Below are positions 61,753-64,000 of a DNA stretch of 64,000 bases, in pieces. This DNA comes from Ferrimonas kyonanensis DSM 18153 (GTDB lineage Bacteria; Pseudomonadota; Gammaproteobacteria; Enterobacterales; Shewanellaceae). The notes under the pieces are model-generated. The model made no database searches. It worked only from the letters and a program-made list of their open reading frames with translations, and had not been told where the DNA came from. Location of the stretch: the NCBI RefSeq assembly GCF_000425405.1, contig NZ_AUDJ01000023.1:62001-126000 (forward strand), read 5' to 3'. The number at the start of each line of letters is the position of its first letter. Positions within the stretch are counted from its first letter, which is position 1. The position numbers and the translations under genes are program-made.

Positions 61753-62301
61753 TTAGGCCATTAACGCTTCCGATGCTTGATGGAAATTCACCCGCTTAGC
61801 AAAGACTTTGAACTCAGCCACGTTGTCGTAGCTTACTCTGACAACCGAGGTGGCCGTCTTCAGCAGAATATGAAGCTTCCTTTTATGCCGATAGTAATCA
61901 ATGACATTCAGTCTTAACGCTGCGACCACGTCTTTCAGAAGCTGAGTGGCGTTAACCTCATGGTCAACATGTACAATGATTCCATCACAGGCTTTAGACT
62001 CAACCTGCCCCCACGGGCAGGCCGATTGTTCTTGAGTATTTAACTGGATGATATCCTGCTCATGAGCGTAGATTTTCCCGACTCGTGCTGAGGCATTGAG
62101 CTGGTACACAACATCGTTGTTTTTCTCATCCCAAAATATCCCTTGAACAATGCCCTGTTCGGTAAAGACCTGTTTTATCCAATTGGCTTGATCGCGATGG
62201 CAGTGATGAAACGACAGTCTTTGACCAAGGGTAAACTTAGCCCGAGAGGCGGTGCGTTCCAAAGGTACAAAACCATTCACACTTGCTGTTTTTATCTTCA
62301 T
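61753..62301 (-). CDS. Hypothetical protein, possible cassette gene
   Basis: 182 residues from ATG 62301; a TTG at 62331 could add ten residues. Soluble, with alternating strands and a HHCHRDQANW stretch, ending KVFAKRVNFHQASEALMA. No family recognised. Its stop codon lies inside GCCTAAC (- strand, 61752-61758), which has the form of an attC R'' element, but a matching right half was not found. Confidence 0.6.
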   Translation of the reverse strand: MKIKTASVNGFVPLERTASRAKFTLGQRLSFHHCHRDQANWIKQVFTEQGIVQGIFWDEKNNDVVYQLNASARVGKIYAHEQDIIQLNTQEQSACPWGQVESKACDGIIVHVDHEVNATQLLKDVVAALRLNVIDYYRHKRKLHILLKTATSVVRVSYDNVAEFKVFAKRVNFHQASEALMA

Positions 62302-62642
62302 TTCTGGTTCAAATTTTAAGGATACATCCAAGGGAACAACAGTTTAGATGAAAGAAAGCAAAGAAGAAATCAGCAGGTCTTAGTGAGGTCACGGTCACCT
62401 AAGCCCCCTACCCGTTCAATCTCTTGCTTCAGCCTGCCCACGCCTTGGGTTAAGAAGCAGTCAGCAACTCTACCGTTGCCAGCGACTGAGAGTCTCGTAT
62501 AAGAAAGCTTCTATGGGTGTTTGCGGCAAGACCTCTATCAGACAAGCGAAATCGCATCGTTTGGTTAGTTCGACACACTGCCAGTTCAGTCGGTCGGGAG
62601 TGTGTATTACCCCTTGACTGAGAGAAGGCTCATATGTGTCAA
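62302..62642. other. Intergenic region in the cassette-like cluster
   Basis: About 340 bp without a supported gene. A 62-codon frame on the - strand (62470-62658) starts with TTG, has no ribosome-binding site and matches nothing known. It contains the KOPS-like octamer GGGTAGGG on the - strand (62406-62413). No attC with both halves was identified. Confidence 0.4.
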
Positions 62643-63074
62643 TTACCCATAGCGCCAATCTCTAACTGTTTTGATAATAATGTTGTGAATTGTAGAAACA
62701 GCCAATGCAACCAAGGGAACATAAATCGTAACTATTAATAAAATTGAAATTAATCCTCCCCTAAATAATTTTTCCAGTACTTCATCAGAACTATGCGACC
62801 AACCTGCAATATACCCATCCGAAAAGACACAAAATGCAGAATAAAAATACAGATAACTAAAGGCAATACTTATACCATCAAGCTTTAATTTAGTTGATAG
62901 GACTTTCTTTGTAAGAAGAGGACCAATCACCAAATAGATGATGAACAATATTAAATCAGTTCTATATTTTACTAAATCATTTGCCAAATTCCCTTTGGTA
63001 GCGAATGAAATAACTAAAGTCATACTAACGATGGTTATCGCGCTACATAAAATAAATTTTGATTTTTGATTCAT
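62643..63074 (-). CDS. Predicted membrane protein in a cassette-like position
   Basis: 143 residues with four hydrophobic helices (near 8-27, 40-58, 70-90 and 108-130). ATG at 63074 follows AGGAATAGC. Base composition is clearly more AT-rich than the housekeeping genes, a sign of acquisition. It begins 113 bp after the attC site at 63188-63244, so it would be the second cassette. No family recognised. Confidence 0.65.
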   Translation of the reverse strand: MNQKSKFILCSAITIVSMTLVISFATKGNLANDLVKYRTDLILFIIYLVIGPLLTKKVLSTKLKLDGISIAFSYLYFYSAFCVFSDGYIAGWSHSSDEVLEKLFRGGLISILLIVTIYVPLVALAVSTIHNIIIKTVRDWRYG

Positions 63075-63102
63075 GCTATTCCTGATTACTTTGTTCCAAA
63101 GC

Positions 63103-63120
63103 CGCCTTATACGCCTTATA
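63103..63120. repeat. Tandem 9-bp direct repeat
   Basis: CGCCTTATA occurs twice in perfect tandem upstream of the membrane-protein gene. It may be the remnant of a recombination boundary. Confidence 0.5.
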
Positions 63121-63187
63121 GTTTAATCAGACATCCATACTAAGATAGCTCATGACCTTTCTCAATGATGGATACAATGTGATAAGC

Positions 63188-63244
63188 ACTTAGCGCCTGC
63201 GTAAAATTACGCCGCCAGGCGTCATTTTGACGCACTTGTTAAGT
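63188..63244 (-). other. Integron attC recombination site
   Basis: 57 bp, read on the - strand. R'' is ACTTAAC (63244-63238) and R' is GCTAAGT (63194-63188), complementary at six of seven positions. L'' TGCGTCAAAA pairs with L' TTTTACGCA, leaving one unpaired C, the extrahelical base typical of attC. The centre TGACGCC-TGGC-GGCGTAA closes the hairpin. The whole site folds into a single imperfect stem and lies 7 bp after the stop of the gene at 63251-63940. Confidence 0.8.
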
Positions 63245-63250
63245 TTGACC

Positions 63251-63940
63251 TCATTTGTAGTAATACGACTTTACCCAGCCATACTTTCTATTATTTTCTT
63301 CACACCATTTACAAAAACCATAAGTATAGTTCCCAGAAAACCACTCTTCGTAGTCCTTATAAAGCCGGGAATAGTATTTATGTCCTTCAATTAGTTGATC
63401 TTCAATACAATTACCATTTTTTAGCAGAAACTCTGCTGATTCTTTGATTGTTGAGTTCGCAGTTTTTAAATCTGTAATCAGAGTATCGGGTAAATGATGC
63501 GCCCCAAAATAAAGCTCTTCTATATAGTCTGCCGCTAACATATTTTTTGCTACAATGTTCTCAGGGTCAACTAACAAGGCCTCTTTCAACAAATCACGAT
63601 TACAAACATCCCCAATTGCTTTATATACCTCTTTACCAAACCCTGACTGATTAGCCTTGGCTAAATACACGAGTTCCTTTGCTGATCTCAACTCAAAACC
63701 TCTTAGCAGCAATGGAAGAATGCATTTTACGAAAATCGGGTATTGTATTTTTCTACTGTGGTTTTTACCTAATCCGTCTTCACATAGTGAAAACAGAAAC
63801 CCCTTGAATTTTTCAGGCCCGATATTTTCAATCTTTTTCACAATATTCAACAAAGCTCTATTAGCCTGTTTCTTGAGACCTGACTCCCTCAGTTCATTAT
63901 ATTGATTCCAATCGGCCTCGATCTCTGGTGGATAATTCAT
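63251..63940 (-). CDS. Hypothetical protein, integron cassette gene
   Basis: 229 residues from ATG 63940, chosen for GGAG six bases upstream; a GTG at 63958 would lie inside the cassette boundary. AT-rich, soluble, mostly helical, with a C-terminal cysteine pair CKWCEE. No family recognised. It is bounded by GTTAAGT at its 5' side and an attC whose R'' is the exact complement, as expected for one gene cassette. Confidence 0.75.
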   Translation of the reverse strand: MNYPPEIEADWNQYNELRESGLKKQANRALLNIVKKIENIGPEKFKGFLFSLCEDGLGKNHSRKIQYPIFVKCILPLLLRGFELRSAKELVYLAKANQSGFGKEVYKAIGDVCNRDLLKEALLVDPENIVAKNMLAADYIEELYFGAHHLPDTLITDLKTANSTIKESAEFLLKNGNCIEDQLIEGHKYYSRLYKDYEEWFSGNYTYGFCKWCEENNRKYGWVKSYYYK

Positions 63941-63956
63941 ATTCGACTCCGATGAC

Positions 63957-64000
63957 ACTTAACGCCGCGTTAAGTAGTGAGCAACGCTACCACCGAACTA
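63957..64000 (-). other. Right half of an attC site, cut by the window edge
   Basis: On the - strand, CTACTTAACGC then GGC then GTTAAGT (R' at 63963-63957) has the L'-spacer-R' layout of attC. It aligns with the equivalent part of the site at 63188 (TTTTACGCAGGC then GCTAAGT). The R' is the exact complement of the ACTTAAC R'' of the cassette that follows. The left half would lie beyond 64000. Confidence 0.7.

Noticed and set aside
61690-61758. Second attC site after the gene at 61753-62301
   Set aside because: GCCTAAC has the right form for R'' and a TAAGAGA/TCTCCTTA pair resembles L''/L', but no matching GTTRRRY core follows. Too degenerate to list as a site.
62380-62400. matS-like sequence (GTGACCGTGACC on the - strand)
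   Set aside because: It does not fit the palindromic GTGACRNYGTCAC consensus; the second half is in the wrong orientation.
62470-62658. 62-codon - strand frame overlapping the membrane-protein gene
   Set aside because: TTG start, no ribosome-binding site, no homology; more likely non-coding.
1-64000. CRISPR arrays, rRNA or tRNA genes, intact insertion sequences
   Set aside because: No regularly spaced repeats, no tRNA cloverleaf and no transposase were seen in either strand by eye.

Overview
The window is a high-GC gammaproteobacterial chromosome segment. Housekeeping neighbourhoods match those of Escherichia coli in blocks: rpsA-ihfB-lapAB-pyrF; metG/apbC-udk-dcd; pabC-mltG-tmk-holB-pilZ-tatD; rsmF-letBA-msrC-proQ-prc; pyrD-zapC-rlmL-uup-rmf-fabA-ycbZ. 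The large NAD-dependent glutamate dehydrogenase, DUF2835, the split LetA and a DUF1302/DUF1329 operon point to an Alteromonadales relative such as Ferrimonas or Shewanella. That placement is inference from gene content, not from a search.

Layout. 1-4.8 kb: ribosomal protein S1, IHF beta, the LPS-assembly regulators LapA/LapB, two tandem MITE-like repeats, then PyrF. 5-9.8 kb: a beta-keto acid cleavage enzyme and two acyl-CoA synthetases. 10-19.8 kb: a membrane protein, metG, apbC and two housekeeping clusters (nucleotide metabolism, folate, murein, DNA polymerase clamp loader). 20-30 kb: rRNA methylation, the LetA/LetB lipid-transport system, MsrC, ProQ and Prc. 30.7-35.2 kb: a sodium-coupled transporter, PepN and DUF2835. 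35.5-42.4 kb: a four-gene envelope operon (DUF1302 barrel, DUF1329 periplasmic protein, YCF48-like protein, MMPL/RND transporter) of unresolved function. 42.6-59 kb: glutamate dehydrogenase and the conserved pyrD-to-ycbZ block. This block includes rmf and a fabA promoter with a FabR-type operator in its spacer.

The last 5 kb is the most unusual part. A tyrosine recombinase gene (59096-60388) stands next to ycbZ, where enterobacteria carry matP. A near-consensus LexA box lies immediately upstream of it. Sixty-eight bases downstream is a 28-bp sequence identical to E. coli dif at 24 positions, with the central hexamer conserved. Left of this site most genes are on the + strand; right of it all are on the - strand. 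FtsK-orienting (KOPS-like) octamers noticed on either side point toward it, so it is probably the chromosome terminus.

Right of dif, AT-rich genes of unknown function all face leftward. At least one is bounded by a convincing 57-bp integron attC site and a matching upstream cassette boundary. The right end of the window therefore appears to enter an integron cassette array, or a cassette cluster lacking an integrase, lying against the terminus. No rRNA, tRNA, CRISPR array or intact insertion sequence was seen.
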